A stretch of DNA of 64,000 nucleotides from Phycisphaerae bacterium (GTDB lineage Bacteria > Planctomycetota > Phycisphaerae > Sedimentisphaerales > Anaerobacaceae). A program made the translations under genes and the position numbers. Shown piece by piece: positions 1 to 9,500 of the stretch (the stretch's first letter is position 1; the number at the start of each line of letters is the position of its first letter). The notes under the pieces were generated by a model. That model had not been told where the DNA came from and did not search any database. It saw only the letters and a list, made by a program, of their open reading frames with translations. Location of the stretch: assembly GCA_030604525.1 (NCBI GenBank), contig JAUVVQ010000008.1, positions 1 through 64,000 on the forward strand, written 5' to 3'.

Positions 1-47
1 AGACTCCGTTCTTCCTCTGAAAGCTGAACAATGTATTTTTTGACCAT
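1..47 (-). CDS. IS630-type transposase, N-terminal start only (cut by window edge)
   Basis: The minus strand reads MVKKYIVQLSEEERS from an ATG at base 47, with GGAG seven bases upstream as a ribosome binding site. The pattern KKYIV-L-EEER resembles the first residues of the helix-turn-helix domain of IS630-family transposases (family knowledge). Only about 15 codons are inside the window, so the catalytic DDE domain cannot be seen. It diverges from the broken gene fragment that follows, which fits an insertion element having interrupted that gene. Another small DNA-binding protein cannot be excluded. Confidence 0.42.
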   Translation of the reverse strand, partial: MVKKYIVQLSEEERS

Positions 48-65
48 GATAAATCTCCATGATAA

Positions 66-461
66 TTTAACCATAGAGAATTATCGGCAATACCCACCCA
101 AATCTTTAACCGTGACAAAGCACTAGTCACTTACCCCCTCGACAAGGACACCCCTTGTGTCCTCAGTCATCCTTGGATCGATGTCCCCGCCGAAAGAAAG
201 ACGACCCTCGCACTAACCGTCGGCAACCACCCCGAGGGCGACTGGGACCTTATCGTGCGACGAGTCGAAAACAAACAGGAACTCTTTCGTAAAACGATCG
301 GCGAATCCACCACAACCGACGGTTGGGTAGACATAAACATCGACCTCTCCAAGTACGTCTATGAAAATGATGCGGGCATTCTGATCGAACTCTGCAACCA
401 GCCAACCGACTGGTCGTTCGAGGTCGGATACTGGGCCAAGATTGCCATCGAAACAGAGTAA
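66..461 (+). pseudogene. 3' remnant of a secreted-protein gene (beta-sandwich C-terminal domain)
   Basis: An open frame runs from just after a TAA at 63-65 to a TAA at 459-461, with no convincing start codon or ribosome binding site. The translation contains LVTYPLDKDTPCVLSHPWID, DWDLIVRRVE, DGWVDINIDLSKY and FEVGYWAKIAIE. Alternating hydrophobic strands and the W-GYWAKI ending look like the C-terminal beta-sandwich of a large exported hydrolase (inference). The preceding stop and the divergent transposase start suggest that the 5' part was lost by an insertion. The GTG at 255 would give only 68 residues and is probably not a true start. Confidence 0.5.
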
Positions 462-607
462 CACAACCTGAACGAGTCGGATGGCGACAGAAGGAAGAAG
501 AACACGGAGTAAAAATGAGTGCACGGAGGAGGTTTTTAGGTTAAATGCTTTTAAAACATAATTTCTCCGTATGACATCAATGAACTTACAAAAATTACCT
601 TAAACAA

Positions 608-1729
608 TCAAGAATTTTTCGGACTCGGCGGCGTTGTATCGGCCTCGCCTCCGCCTGCCTCGGTCGGGTCGAAATCAGTACTTGTTACCACCGGCCAGCC
701 CTGCGCATCAAAAGTCATCACCTTGGCAGCAAGGCTCTCAGCACCGCCACCATTCGGATGGAAGTGGAACGAGAAAACAAATTTGGTTCCACCACCAGTC
801 ACGGGGTATTCACATACCCCCGGATGGCCCGGAACCTGATAATGGCTGTTACCTATTATGCTGCCGGCGTCATCAAGCAGTAGCGTACCGCCGGAGCCGG
901 GACCGTGCTCAAGGTCCATCCGTTTGCCAGACTTATCAATGTAAGGCCCCGTCGGAGAGGTCGCCCGGCCCATGCGGATCTCGTAGCTGTTCCATATATC
1001 CGGGCTGTTCTCGCCCCAAGTGCAAAACAGATAGTAATATTGCGTTCCCTTGTGTTCATGTGGAAATAGGAATGGGCCTTCAATGGTTGGGTCATCTGCG
1101 TTTCTCCCGCCGTTAGCTATATTAGTCCATCGGCTGTCACCATCCGAGAACTGCTTCTGTAAGGGATTCTGCCTCAATAGCAGCGTATCAGGGTCAAGCT
1201 CAACAATCCAGATACTTCCGCAGCCATGCGCCAGCCAGAGCCTGCCCTGGAAATCCACCATAAGGCAAGTATCTATCAAAGAGACCGTTGCCGGCGGCGG
1301 GTTATTTTTGGAATTCACGAAGCAGATCTCTTCGCCGAGGTCGGTCCATGTATAACCCGGTGCTGTACCCATTGCCGTCATTATTCCGATAGCGCCGCCA
1401 CGGCAGGTATAGCTTTGCCTATATAGGCCGTTGACAATCGTTCCACCCGGCACGCCACCTGCATATAAGCCGCGATAAGAACTCCACCAGCTGTTATTGC
1501 TTATGTTTCTCTTCCCGGCATATTGCCAGGTCTGGCTTCCAGGTGCAATGTAGTAATTCCTACCAGCTCTGTCCATATCTGTACCCCAGCAGGAAAAGTA
1601 GCCGCTTGACGCATCGTAGTAAATCTCAGCCGTATCGGGAGATGCGGGTTCGTTAGTTAAAGTGCTGGCGACAGACGCACAGAAAGCAAACACCATCATT
1701 ACAGACACAACCATTAATTTCTTTTTCAT
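608..1729 (-). CDS. Secreted GH43-like glycoside hydrolase (arabinanase/arabinofuranosidase type)
   Basis: 373 residues. A signal peptide covers residues 1 to about 22 (MKKK, hydrophobic core, ASVAS), so the protein is exported. The rest looks like a five-bladed beta-propeller of glycoside hydrolase family 43. Visible landmarks are LIDTCLMVDFQGRLWLAHG (residues 151-169), where family 43 carries its pKa-modulating Asp, and TIEGPFLFPH, where E217 would be the general acid. SPTGPYIDKSGK and GHPGV further on are also typical. The tail TTPPSPKNS is a short linker-like end. It is the last gene of a minus-strand operon, 22 bases after the repeat/beta-helix protein. The likely role is release of arabinose from plant or algal side chains; exact specificity cannot be told. 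Confidence 0.78.
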   Translation of the reverse strand: MKKKLMVVSVMMVFAFCASVASTLTNEPASPDTAEIYYDASSGYFSCWGTDMDRAGRNYYIAPGSQTWQYAGKRNISNNSWWSSYRGLYAGGVPGGTIVNGLYRQSYTCRGGAIGIMTAMGTAPGYTWTDLGEEICFVNSKNNPPPATVSLIDTCLMVDFQGRLWLAHGCGSIWIVELDPDTLLLRQNPLQKQFSDGDSRWTNIANGGRNADDPTIEGPFLFPHEHKGTQYYYLFCTWGENSPDIWNSYEIRMGRATSPTGPYIDKSGKRMDLEHGPGSGGTLLLDDAGSIIGNSHYQVPGHPGVCEYPVTGGGTKFVFSFHFHPNGGGAESLAAKVMTFDAQGWPVVTSTDFDPTEAGGGEADTTPPSPKNS

Positions 1730-1751
1730 TACTCTCTCCTTAAACAGGAGT

Positions 1752-4700
1752 TTAATCTTTACAATTTTCAGGGAAGTCGTCTGTTAATCCGATTTTGCTC
1801 ATATCGATTTGTTTAAAGCCGAGTTCGAACATCGGCGACCCGTCTTTAAGACGGAAGTTTTCATTTTTCAAATCGACAAACATTGGGTCGGCTGAAATAC
1901 TGTGTCTGTCGGTTCCTTTCTGCTGCAATTGCTGAAGTAATTCTCTACCGGCATCCAGATTGCCCTTGCTGTAATAGAGGTTATAATCGCCTGGATACGG
2001 CTCCACTTCCCTACGGGTTGCAAAAAACTGGCTTCTTTGGTCACTAAAATAAAGCACGTTCCTCTGAATCCTGCCTGGCCGAGGCCCGCCCCTGTAATAC
2101 ACCATATACCTCTGCCAATCCGAATCCGTTTCTTTGCCGGTATCCACTACGATGTTGTTTTCAACATGATTGTTTCTATCGTTTAAGACAATCCCCTGAG
2201 GCGCACAGCGGTAGATAATGTTCTCAGTAATTAAAGTTCCCCTTCCATTGGCGTCGAGACGAATCACGGCATCCGGCCCATCATTAACAATATCATGAAT
2301 GTAATTACGCCGGATAACATTGCCTTCACCGTTGCCCGTTATATTGATAACAGCACCATCGTTTCCAATCTTGCACATTCGGTACGCTTCATTGTCCTCA
2401 ATGATGTTATTATAAACATGTAAAAATCCCACTGTATAATCCCAACCTCTTGGGTCGCCAATTTCCGCCCAACGAATCTGCTTCGAGCATTCTCTGTTGT
2501 TTTTGGGTATTCTCGATGTATCGAAAAAATGGGCACGAACACCTGCAACCAGAACAGCTTTTCGAGGACCATCGTGTATGAGATTGTTCGCTACCCGATT
2601 GTCCCTGCTCTGCCAGATAATAATACCATGACCGCTTTTGTAAATCTCGCCGCAATGATGGATATGATTATTTATAATCTCGTTATGGAAACTGACATCT
2701 TTTGTGCCCGGGCCATAGCCGCAGACAAAAATCCCTGCCTGGCCGAGGTAATCAAACAAAGAACGCTGCACCCTGTTATATTGACTGTAAAGGTCAAAGC
2801 GAAGACCGGTCCCGCCGGTATTGGTGAAACGACATCCATCAACGAGACAGTGCGCTGTGGAACGGAAACGCAGCAGGGCACTCGCCTTGTCATACATTTC
2901 CCAGTCATGCTGAATGCCCGCATCGTCCTTTGTCCACACGTCGCGGTCGCCGTGGGTAAAGGTTAATCCTCTGAAAGTCAGATACTGAACCGGCACATCA
3001 ACCGGTCCCGTCTTGTCCACATTGCCTTCTACACGAATAAGCTCCCTTAGCTTCGGTGCGACAATATTATCACTCGGTTTTTCATCTTGAGGCCACAGGT
3101 ATAGTTCACCTTGTTGGGTATTGAGAACCCATTCCCCCGGCTCATCGAGTGCCTCAAGGACATTTTCGACCCACGCAGATGGTGGTATGTCTTCTTCCCA
3201 TGGCCAGGGTTTTATCGGATAAGTGGCCGGGACACTTGTCCGTACCACCCTCGTCTTCTCATCAACCGATGCCAATCCCAGCATATTCATCGTATAACCG
3301 GCTGGGAATACCCTTATCCCAACATCCTCCAGGTTTTCCCAGTTTTTTAGAGCCCCCTCGGGGAAGCGAAATGTGCTTTTATCCTCGATACTCGCAAATA
3401 CTCCCCGCCACCACTCATCCGGTGGTTTGCCCTCCGGCACCCATCCTTTTCCTCTTGCCCGCGGCAGCATTTTATCACCATCGAACAAACAAAAGAACCG
3501 CCACCTGCCTCCTTTAGTTTCGGGCATGTCTGCAACCCAGATTTTGCCTCGGGCCGCTTCCGGCAGTGAATCAGGATAATTTGTAAGTTTTGTCCAGCCG
3601 GAGATTTTCCTGGCACTGCTGAAGATAGGTGTTTCGCCCTGGTAAGCGGTATAGATAATCCTCTGTTTTTTACTTCCGGAATCGTCCAGACCGAAGACAA
3701 CGGTTTTATGAATTATATAAGTGCCGCCTCGAATAAAGACTGTGATATCACCCTCATCTTTTTGTTTTTTAAACTCTCTGACAGCATCACGAGCTTTTCT
3801 CAATGTTGCAAAGGGCTCCTCGATAGTGCCTGGGTTATTGTTGTTACCATCCGGTGCGACGTAAAAACTCTGGCTGTAAAGCCGTGTCGTATTCGGCTTC
3901 GGCGGTGTAGTATCACCAAGTGTCTCCGGCGCTATCTTCATAAGGCCAAAGTTATTGGGTTGCATGTCACCGGCAGTATCGGAGTCGGTGAAAATTACAT
4001 AACCGCCGTCGCTTGTCAGATTGATGTACTCACCGGCATTATTACCGGCAGGGTCACCATAAAGACCTTCCCACAGCAGCTTCCCGTTACTATCTGTCTT
4101 TACAACATAAGATTTCCAGATATCCGATGGACCGGCAGGATGACCTGAAGCAGAATACGAATCTTCATCTCCTGTCCCACCAACCATAATATATCCGCCG
4201 TCGAACGTTGCCTTGACACCGTAACATTCGTCACGAATATGAATAGCGTCATACCCTCGGGGCTGACCAAAGGTTTTATCCCACTGGAGGTTTCCGTCAC
4301 TGTCAACCTTTACCAGCCAGAAGTCAAATATGTCGGTATTATCGCTGATTTTGCCAAATACTAGTTTATGTCCCGCCAAAATGTATCCACCATCTTCGGC
4401 CAGGTCAGAATCAAAGAGGTCTTCCTGTTCATTACCCCCATAATTCTTATGCCATTGTATATTTCCCGAATCATCTGTATTAATAAGACAGAAGTCTCTG
4501 CCTCGTTCTCGAGATACTCCGGAAATCGTATAACCACCGGCGACTTCATACACCCTCATACCATGAGAAGCAGCAGATAGAGTTTTCTCCCATTGTAAGT
4601 TCCCCTCTGCATCTGTCTTTAGTATGGAACCTTGTCCGTCATCTGATATAAACAGATAACCACTTCGCCCACTGCCAACGTATCCCGTGGCAACAAATCC

Positions 4701-7649
4701 TCCATCGCCGGTTTCAGCTACACCTCGGATTTCACCATTGCCGACAGAGGCGTAGGTCTTTTGCCATACTATCTTTCCTAAGCTATCAAGTTTTACCAAG
4801 CCCCTCTCCTGGTCGCCTGAAACAGATAATGCTCCTGCAACAATGAAACCACCTGATACTTCAGTTACGAAGGTAGCAAAATCAGGTTCTCCGCTAACAC
4901 CAATAATCTTCTGCCACCGCAAATCGCCTTCGGCATCTGTCTTCACAACGAGCATATCAGAAGAACCTCTTTTCCACTCTGATGTTTGCCCTGCCATAAT
5001 GTAACCGCCGTCGCTACTCTGAAGGCCGTAATGAACATGGTCGCCATTGTCGGTACCATGCCCTTTATGCCACTGCATTTCAGGCACCTGAGTATGCGCC
5101 TGTTCCCCACACTTCATCGAACTCTGTCTCGGCAATCTACCCTCACCACCTGCATCCGGCGCTATCTTCATAAGGCCAAAGTTATTGGGCTGAGGGCCGG
5201 GCGCAGAATCAGAATCTGTACAGACTATATACCCGCCATCGCTGGTCAGATTGATGTGCTCTGCTGCATTATTACCTTCACTGGTAGGCGGGTAAAGTCC
5301 CTGCCATTGGACATTTCCATCGGCGTCTGTTTTTACCAGGTATGCCTTCCATTCATCTGATGGGCCAGCAGGATGACCGGAAGCAGAATACGGATATTCG
5401 TCCCCGGAGCCGCCGGCTATAATATAACCGCCGTCGGGAGTCTGCTGAACACCGTATGCCTCGTCGTGAATGTATTTAGCATCATAGCCCCTGGGCTGGC
5501 CGAAGGTCCTGTGCCACTGCTCTTTTTTATCGCTGCCGACCTTTAACAGAAAAAAGTCCCAGTTGACAGTTCCGTAAAAAGGTGACCGTGAGTGCCCGCC
5601 AAAAATATAACCGCCGTCGGCAGTTACATCAAAATCAAAAACCTGGTCGTCGCCGTCGCCTCCGTAATAGCTATGATAAGTCTCGTCGCCGTCACTGTCT
5701 GTCAGCACAAGAACCACATCCTGCTGACTTTTACCGCCACTATGTATCCATTGATTACCACCGACTGCAAATCCTCCGGGCACTTCCTGAACCCTCATAC
5801 CATGCATCGTAGAGGGCAGGATTTTGTCCCATTGTAAGTTCCCGTTCGAATCGGTCTTCATAATCGAGCCATTTCCGGAATCACATATAAACAGATAACC
5901 AGGCTTCGAGCCGCCGACATAACCGGTAGCAACGATGGAACCATCACTGGTTTCATCAATGCCCCGAATAGCATCTGCTCCGTCTTTATGGTAGGTCTTT
6001 GGCCATCCCGACAAGATATTTCCTGAGGTTTTATTAAGTTTTACAATGCATCTTTCCTGGTCACCTGAGTCGGACAATGCTCCTGCAACAATGTAACCAT
6101 CAGCTACTTCAGCCGAAATATTTGCCCAGTCATATTGATTAGTTGTTCCAATGATTTTCTGCCACTGCTCGTCTCCATCAGCATCGGCCTTGATAATAAG
6201 CATATCACTGGCACGTCCGGTTTCTTCATCTGTCATTCCTACCATGAGATAGCCGCCATCGCTGGTCTGCATAACATATTGCGGTTTTTCTCCAGTGTCG
6301 GTTCCCATACCATAATGCCACTGCATTTCAGGCGCCTGAGCAGGCGGCTCTTTCCCGGACTTTGTCGGACTCGGTCTCGGTGGGGTAGTGCCACCACAAG
6401 CATCCGGCGATATCTTCATAAGACCAAAATTATTGGAGCCCATGGAACCTGCGGAATCAGAGTCGGTGAAAATTATATAGCCGCCGTCGCTCGTCAGATT
6501 AACATACTCCGCTGCATTATCACCTATATCACCCTCGACCGGATAAACCCCTTGCCATTGCACATTTCCATCGCCGTCGGTTTTTACGAGGTATGCCTTC
6601 CATTCATCTGATGAGCCGGAAGGATGACCTGACTCAGAATACGGATATTCGTCTCCGGAGCCGCCCGCGATAATGAAGCCGCCGTCGGGCGTCTGCTGAA
6701 GCCCGTATGACTCATCGTGAATGTATTTGGCATCATAATCCCTGGGCTGACCGAAGGTCCGGTGCCACTGTTCTTTTTTATCACTGCCGACCTTCAACAA
6801 AAAAAAATCCCAGTTGACTGTTCCGTAAGAAGGTGACCGTGAGTGCCCGCCAAAGATATAACCGCCGTCAGTCGTTACAGCAAAATCAAAAACCTGGTCG
6901 TCGCCGTCGCCTCCGTAATAGTTGTGATAAATCTCGTTGCCGTCACTATCGGTCAGCACAAGAACCACATCCTGGTGGGCTTTTTCCTCTGAACGTATCC
7001 ATTGATTACCGCCGATTGCAAACCCTCCGCCCGCTTCTTGAACCCGCATACCATGCGTCGTAGAGCTAAGCGTCTTACTCCACAGCAGCTTTCCATTTGC
7101 ATCGGTCTTCAGGATGGAGCCATGTCCATCTTCTGATATAAACTTATATCCTTTTTCACCGCTGCCGATGTATCCGACGGCAATGATTCCGCTATCTTTT
7201 GTAATATCAATACCCCGAATAGAGCCATTTCCTTCAGAGGAATAAGTCCTTTTCCAAATGATATCCCCTTTGGCATCAAATTTTATCAGAGCTCTTTCCT
7301 GGTTATCTAAGATATCCAATGCTCCTGCAACAATAAAGCCGTCCGAAGCTTCAGTTACAAAAGTGGCATAGTCAGCTTTGCCTTTTGAACCAATAACCTT
7401 CTGCCACTGCAGGTCGCCTTCGGCGTCTGTTTTTACAACGAGCATATCAGAAAAACCTCTTCTCCCTTCCGATGTTTGTCCTGTCATAATGTAACCGCCG
7501 TCGCTGGTTTGCAAGCCGTAATGAACATGGTCTCCACTGTCTGTACCATGTCCTTTATGCCACTGCATTTCAGGCGCCTCGGCAGCATATACAACCGTTC
7601 CTGAAAGTATAAAAAGAACTACAACCAATAAAACTAATCGCTTAAACAT
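1752..7649 (-). CDS. Giant secreted protein: three propeller-like repeats plus GH141-like beta-helix
   Basis: 1965 residues with a signal peptide at residues 1-22. Residues about 25-416, 438-833 and 855-1242 are three copies of one module of roughly 390 residues. Each is made of short units of the type TSDGGYI-GG-----D-LLVKTD-DGN-QW, a pattern of propeller-like repeat proteins. Linkers rich in Pro, Thr and Ser join them. Residues about 1260-1955 begin SFYVAPDGNNNNPGTIEEPF, followed by FIRGGTYII, and run into NNIIEDN / RNYIHD coils. This is a right-handed parallel beta-helix like GH141 enzymes or GH120-type beta-xylosidases (family knowledge). Flanked by GH29 and GH43 genes, it is probably a fucose- or rhamnogalacturonan-directed hydrolase with a surface-binding or spacer repeat region. 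Catalytic residues cannot be assigned. Confidence 0.75.
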   Translation of the reverse strand: MFKRLVLLVVVLFILSGTVVYAAEAPEMQWHKGHGTDSGDHVHYGLQTSDGGYIMTGQTSEGRRGFSDMLVVKTDAEGDLQWQKVIGSKGKADYATFVTEASDGFIVAGALDILDNQERALIKFDAKGDIIWKRTYSSEGNGSIRGIDITKDSGIIAVGYIGSGEKGYKFISEDGHGSILKTDANGKLLWSKTLSSTTHGMRVQEAGGGFAIGGNQWIRSEEKAHQDVVLVLTDSDGNEIYHNYYGGDGDDQVFDFAVTTDGGYIFGGHSRSPSYGTVNWDFFLLKVGSDKKEQWHRTFGQPRDYDAKYIHDESYGLQQTPDGGFIIAGGSGDEYPYSESGHPSGSSDEWKAYLVKTDGDGNVQWQGVYPVEGDIGDNAAEYVNLTSDGGYIIFTDSDSAGSMGSNNFGLMKISPDACGGTTPPRPSPTKSGKEPPAQAPEMQWHYGMGTDTGEKPQYVMQTSDGGYLMVGMTDEETGRASDMLIIKADADGDEQWQKIIGTTNQYDWANISAEVADGYIVAGALSDSGDQERCIVKLNKTSGNILSGWPKTYHKDGADAIRGIDETSDGSIVATGYVGGSKPGYLFICDSGNGSIMKTDSNGNLQWDKILPSTMHGMRVQEVPGGFAVGGNQWIHSGGKSQQDVVLVLTDSDGDETYHSYYGGDGDDQVFDFDVTADGGYIFGGHSRSPFYGTVNWDFFLLKVGSDKKEQWHRTFGQPRGYDAKYIHDEAYGVQQTPDGGYIIAGGSGDEYPYSASGHPAGPSDEWKAYLVKTDADGNVQWQGLYPPTSEGNNAAEHINLTSDGGYIVCTDSDSAPGPQPNNFGLMKIAPDAGGEGRLPRQSSMKCGEQAHTQVPEMQWHKGHGTDNGDHVHYGLQSSDGGYIMAGQTSEWKRGSSDMLVVKTDAEGDLRWQKIIGVSGEPDFATFVTEVSGGFIVAGALSVSGDQERGLVKLDSLGKIVWQKTYASVGNGEIRGVAETGDGGFVATGYVGSGRSGYLFISDDGQGSILKTDAEGNLQWEKTLSAASHGMRVYEVAGGYTISGVSRERGRDFCLINTDDSGNIQWHKNYGGNEQEDLFDSDLAEDGGYILAGHKLVFGKISDNTDIFDFWLVKVDSDGNLQWDKTFGQPRGYDAIHIRDECYGVKATFDGGYIMVGGTGDEDSYSASGHPAGPSDIWKSYVVKTDSNGKLLWEGLYGDPAGNNAGEYINLTSDGGYVIFTDSDTAGDMQPNNFGLMKIAPETLGDTTPPKPNTTRLYSQSFYVAPDGNNNNPGTIEEPFATLRKARDAVREFKKQKDEGDITVFIRGGTYIIHKTVVFGLDDSGSKKQRIIYTAYQGETPIFSSARKISGWTKLTNYPDSLPEAARGKIWVADMPETKGGRWRFFCLFDGDKMLPRARGKGWVPEGKPPDEWWRGVFASIEDKSTFRFPEGALKNWENLEDVGIRVFPAGYTMNMLGLASVDEKTRVVRTSVPATYPIKPWPWEEDIPPSAWVENVLEALDEPGEWVLNTQQGELYLWPQDEKPSDNIVAPKLRELIRVEGNVDKTGPVDVPVQYLTFRGLTFTHGDRDVWTKDDAGIQHDWEMYDKASALLRFRSTAHCLVDGCRFTNTGGTGLRFDLYSQYNRVQRSLFDYLGQAGIFVCGYGPGTKDVSFHNEIINNHIHHCGEIYKSGHGIIIWQSRDNRVANNLIHDGPRKAVLVAGVRAHFFDTSRIPKNNRECSKQIRWAEIGDPRGWDYTVGFLHVYNNIIEDNEAYRMCKIGNDGAVINITGNGEGNVIRRNYIHDIVNDGPDAVIRLDANGRGTLITENIIYRCAPQGIVLNDRNNHVENNIVVDTGKETDSDWQRYMVYYRGGPRPGRIQRNVLYFSDQRSQFFATRREVEPYPGDYNLYYSKGNLDAGRELLQQLQQKGTDRHSISADPMFVDLKNENFRLKDGSPMFELGFKQIDMSKIGLTDDFPENCKD
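3924..7577 (-). repeat. Three tandem copies of a ~1.2-kb coding module
   Basis: The three modules of the giant secreted protein are similar at DNA level as well as in protein. For example TCTTCATAAGGCCAAAGTTA occurs at the end of both the third module (near 3935) and the second (near 5168), with a slightly changed copy near 6415. Modules one and two share near-identical stretches around YIFGGHSRSP and DFFLLKVGSDKKEQWHRTFG. Module three has lost part of the middle blade. This indicates tandem duplication within the gene, with copies one and two the youngest pair. Confidence 0.8.
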
Positions 7650-7783
7650 AATAAGTCCTCCGAGTTTTTATTTGTTTTTGGTATCAATTGTTACAAAAGA
7701 AGCATTTTATCTTAACCGGCACGCTTAGGTGACCCTATTCGAAGGTAAGAGCCAACTTTAATTTTAAAACGGTTTACAAAAAT

Positions 7784-9346
7784 TTATTTTCTTTTGATTT
7801 TGAAAGCGTATGCGTATTTGCAGGGTCTTTTATCGGGAGTTTTTATGTGCAGTCCATCTTTGCTAAAGTGCCAATCGAGCTTTTTGTCAACGCCGAGCAT
7901 TGTTATGCTTTCAATGTCATCTTCCGTCCAGTAGATTGACAGTTCCTCTTCCAACCTTCTTAACGAATGAATGGTCACTTCATCCCCGGGCCAGTCGAGG
8001 CAGATAGCATAAAGGTTGTTGTCTTTAACGGTGAACCGGATATTTTCTCCTGTATACACTATAGCTCTACCTCTTCTTTCAGTGTATGCACCGGCAGCTT
8101 CCATTACGAGGGGGTCTTCGCCATAGATAAACCAGGGCATGGTGCCGTAAATTGCGTCACCGTTTACTTCGAGCCATTTACCGATTTCGAGCAGTCTTTC
8201 TTTTGCTTCTTCAGGGATGGTTCCATCAGCTTTTGGTCCGACGTTCAGCAGGAGTAATCCGTTTTTGCTGACACGGTCTATGAGGTTATCAATGAGTCGG
8301 TTGGCGGTTTTGTATGTCAGCCCCTGGACGTATGACCAGGCGCCCTGCTCATCTATGGAGGTATCTGTTATCCACATATGTCGCGTCAGGTTTGCCTCCG
8401 TCCCCAACTCCAGGTCATTGACCGCAACGCCTGCTGGAACATCCCATCCTTTAAACAACACCTCGACCTGCTTACCCCGGCGTGCTTCCTGGTTAAAGTA
8501 ATAAGTGAAAAACTGCAGGATAGAATTTTCTCCCATTCTGTCCAGTGAGCCGTCAAACCAGATGATGTCCGGCTGGTAATTATCGATAACTTCCTTCAGT
8601 TTTCCGAGCCATACTTCCTTGAATTCCTTTGACGGCTGCTGCTGCATAAATGCCAATTCGTCCGCCCCAATTTTATACCACTGAGGCCAGTTTTTGTCCT
8701 GGTCGTGAACTTGTCCGTAAAGACCCGAGTATTTGGGATTCGAGCAATCGAAGCTTTTTACCCAGTGTGGATAATAAGCCCAGTTCGTGGCATGGTGAAA
8801 TGTAGTTATGAACTTCATTCCTCTTTTTTTGATGGCTTTTTCGAGTTCACCCACCACATCCCGCTTGGGTCCCATTTTGGCCGCATTCCATTTGGAGTAC
8901 TTCGTATCCCACATTGCAAATCCGTCATGGTGCTCAGCGACAGGGCCTGCGAACTCTGCGCCTGCTTTCTTAAAAAGCTCCGCCCATTCATCAGCGTCGA
9001 ATTTTTCCGCCTTAAACATCGGAATAAAATCCTTGTATCCAAATTCGCTCGGTAAACCGTAGTGTTTAACGTGATAGTTGTATTGTTCTGTTCCCTTTTT
9101 GTACATATTGTGTGGATACCAGGAGCCGTTTCTTCCATAAGCGGGAACAGAATAGACCCCCCAGTGCGTATAGATTCCGAATTTTGCGTCCTTAAACCAT
9201 TCCGGGATTTGGTGTCTTCCGAGAGAATTCCATGTAGGTTGGTAATTTTTATCTTCAGAGCTATTTCCACAGTAGCTGTTTGGTGAACCGATTAAGACGA
9301 AGAACATTACAAAAGTGAGAGTTTTGAGTGAAATGTGAGTTTTCAT
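7784..9346 (-). CDS. GH29 alpha-L-fucosidase, exported
   Basis: 520 residues with an N-terminal signal peptide (residues 1 to about 26, hydrophobic TLTFVMFFVLIG). The GH29 (beta/alpha)8 domain begins at WFKDAKFGIYTHWGVYSVPA (residues 50-69). EHHDGFAMWDTKYSKW (138-153) forms the substrate pocket. PDIIWFDG contains D265, which matches the GH29 catalytic nucleophile. ISKNGLLLLNVGPKADG-type sequence closes the barrel, and a small beta-sandwich follows. It removes terminal alpha-L-fucose from glycans outside the cytoplasm. It is the first gene of the minus-strand operon with the beta-helix and GH43 genes, preceded by a good sigma70-type promoter. A close paralogue lies at 20656. GH29 membership is secure; linkage preference is not. 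Confidence 0.93.
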   Translation of the reverse strand: MKTHISLKTLTFVMFFVLIGSPNSYCGNSSEDKNYQPTWNSLGRHQIPEWFKDAKFGIYTHWGVYSVPAYGRNGSWYPHNMYKKGTEQYNYHVKHYGLPSEFGYKDFIPMFKAEKFDADEWAELFKKAGAEFAGPVAEHHDGFAMWDTKYSKWNAAKMGPKRDVVGELEKAIKKRGMKFITTFHHATNWAYYPHWVKSFDCSNPKYSGLYGQVHDQDKNWPQWYKIGADELAFMQQQPSKEFKEVWLGKLKEVIDNYQPDIIWFDGSLDRMGENSILQFFTYYFNQEARRGKQVEVLFKGWDVPAGVAVNDLELGTEANLTRHMWITDTSIDEQGAWSYVQGLTYKTANRLIDNLIDRVSKNGLLLLNVGPKADGTIPEEAKERLLEIGKWLEVNGDAIYGTMPWFIYGEDPLVMEAAGAYTERRGRAIVYTGENIRFTVKDNNLYAICLDWPGDEVTIHSLRRLEEELSIYWTEDDIESITMLGVDKKLDWHFSKDGLHIKTPDKRPCKYAYAFKIKRK

Positions 9347-9395
9347 ATTTTACCCTTCCGAAATTTGTTTGCTGATTTATTTATTCTGTCCCGGT

Positions 9396-9424
9396 AGTAT
9401 AATCACAAATTCCCGGTTCCTCAA
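9396..9424 (-). promoter_or_regulatory. Sigma70-type promoter of the GH29 / beta-helix / GH43 operon
   Basis: On the minus strand TTGAGG (9419-9424) is followed by a 17-base spacer and TATACT (9396-9401), a five-of-six match to the -10 consensus. It lies about 50 bases upstream of the GH29 start codon at 9346 and downstream of the dnaA stop codon, so the operon need not depend on dnaA transcription. Confidence 0.5.
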
Positions 9425-9500
9425 CTTTTATTTTGCGTTTACCCCCATAGCCCACTTAGTAAAAACCTTTTCTTCTTTTCTCCTCAGTAATGCAATTTAC

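Noticed and set aside
3924-7577. CRISPR-like or mobile repeats in the giant gene
   Set aside because: The repeats are about 1.2 kb, in frame and encode protein modules, so they are internal gene duplications.
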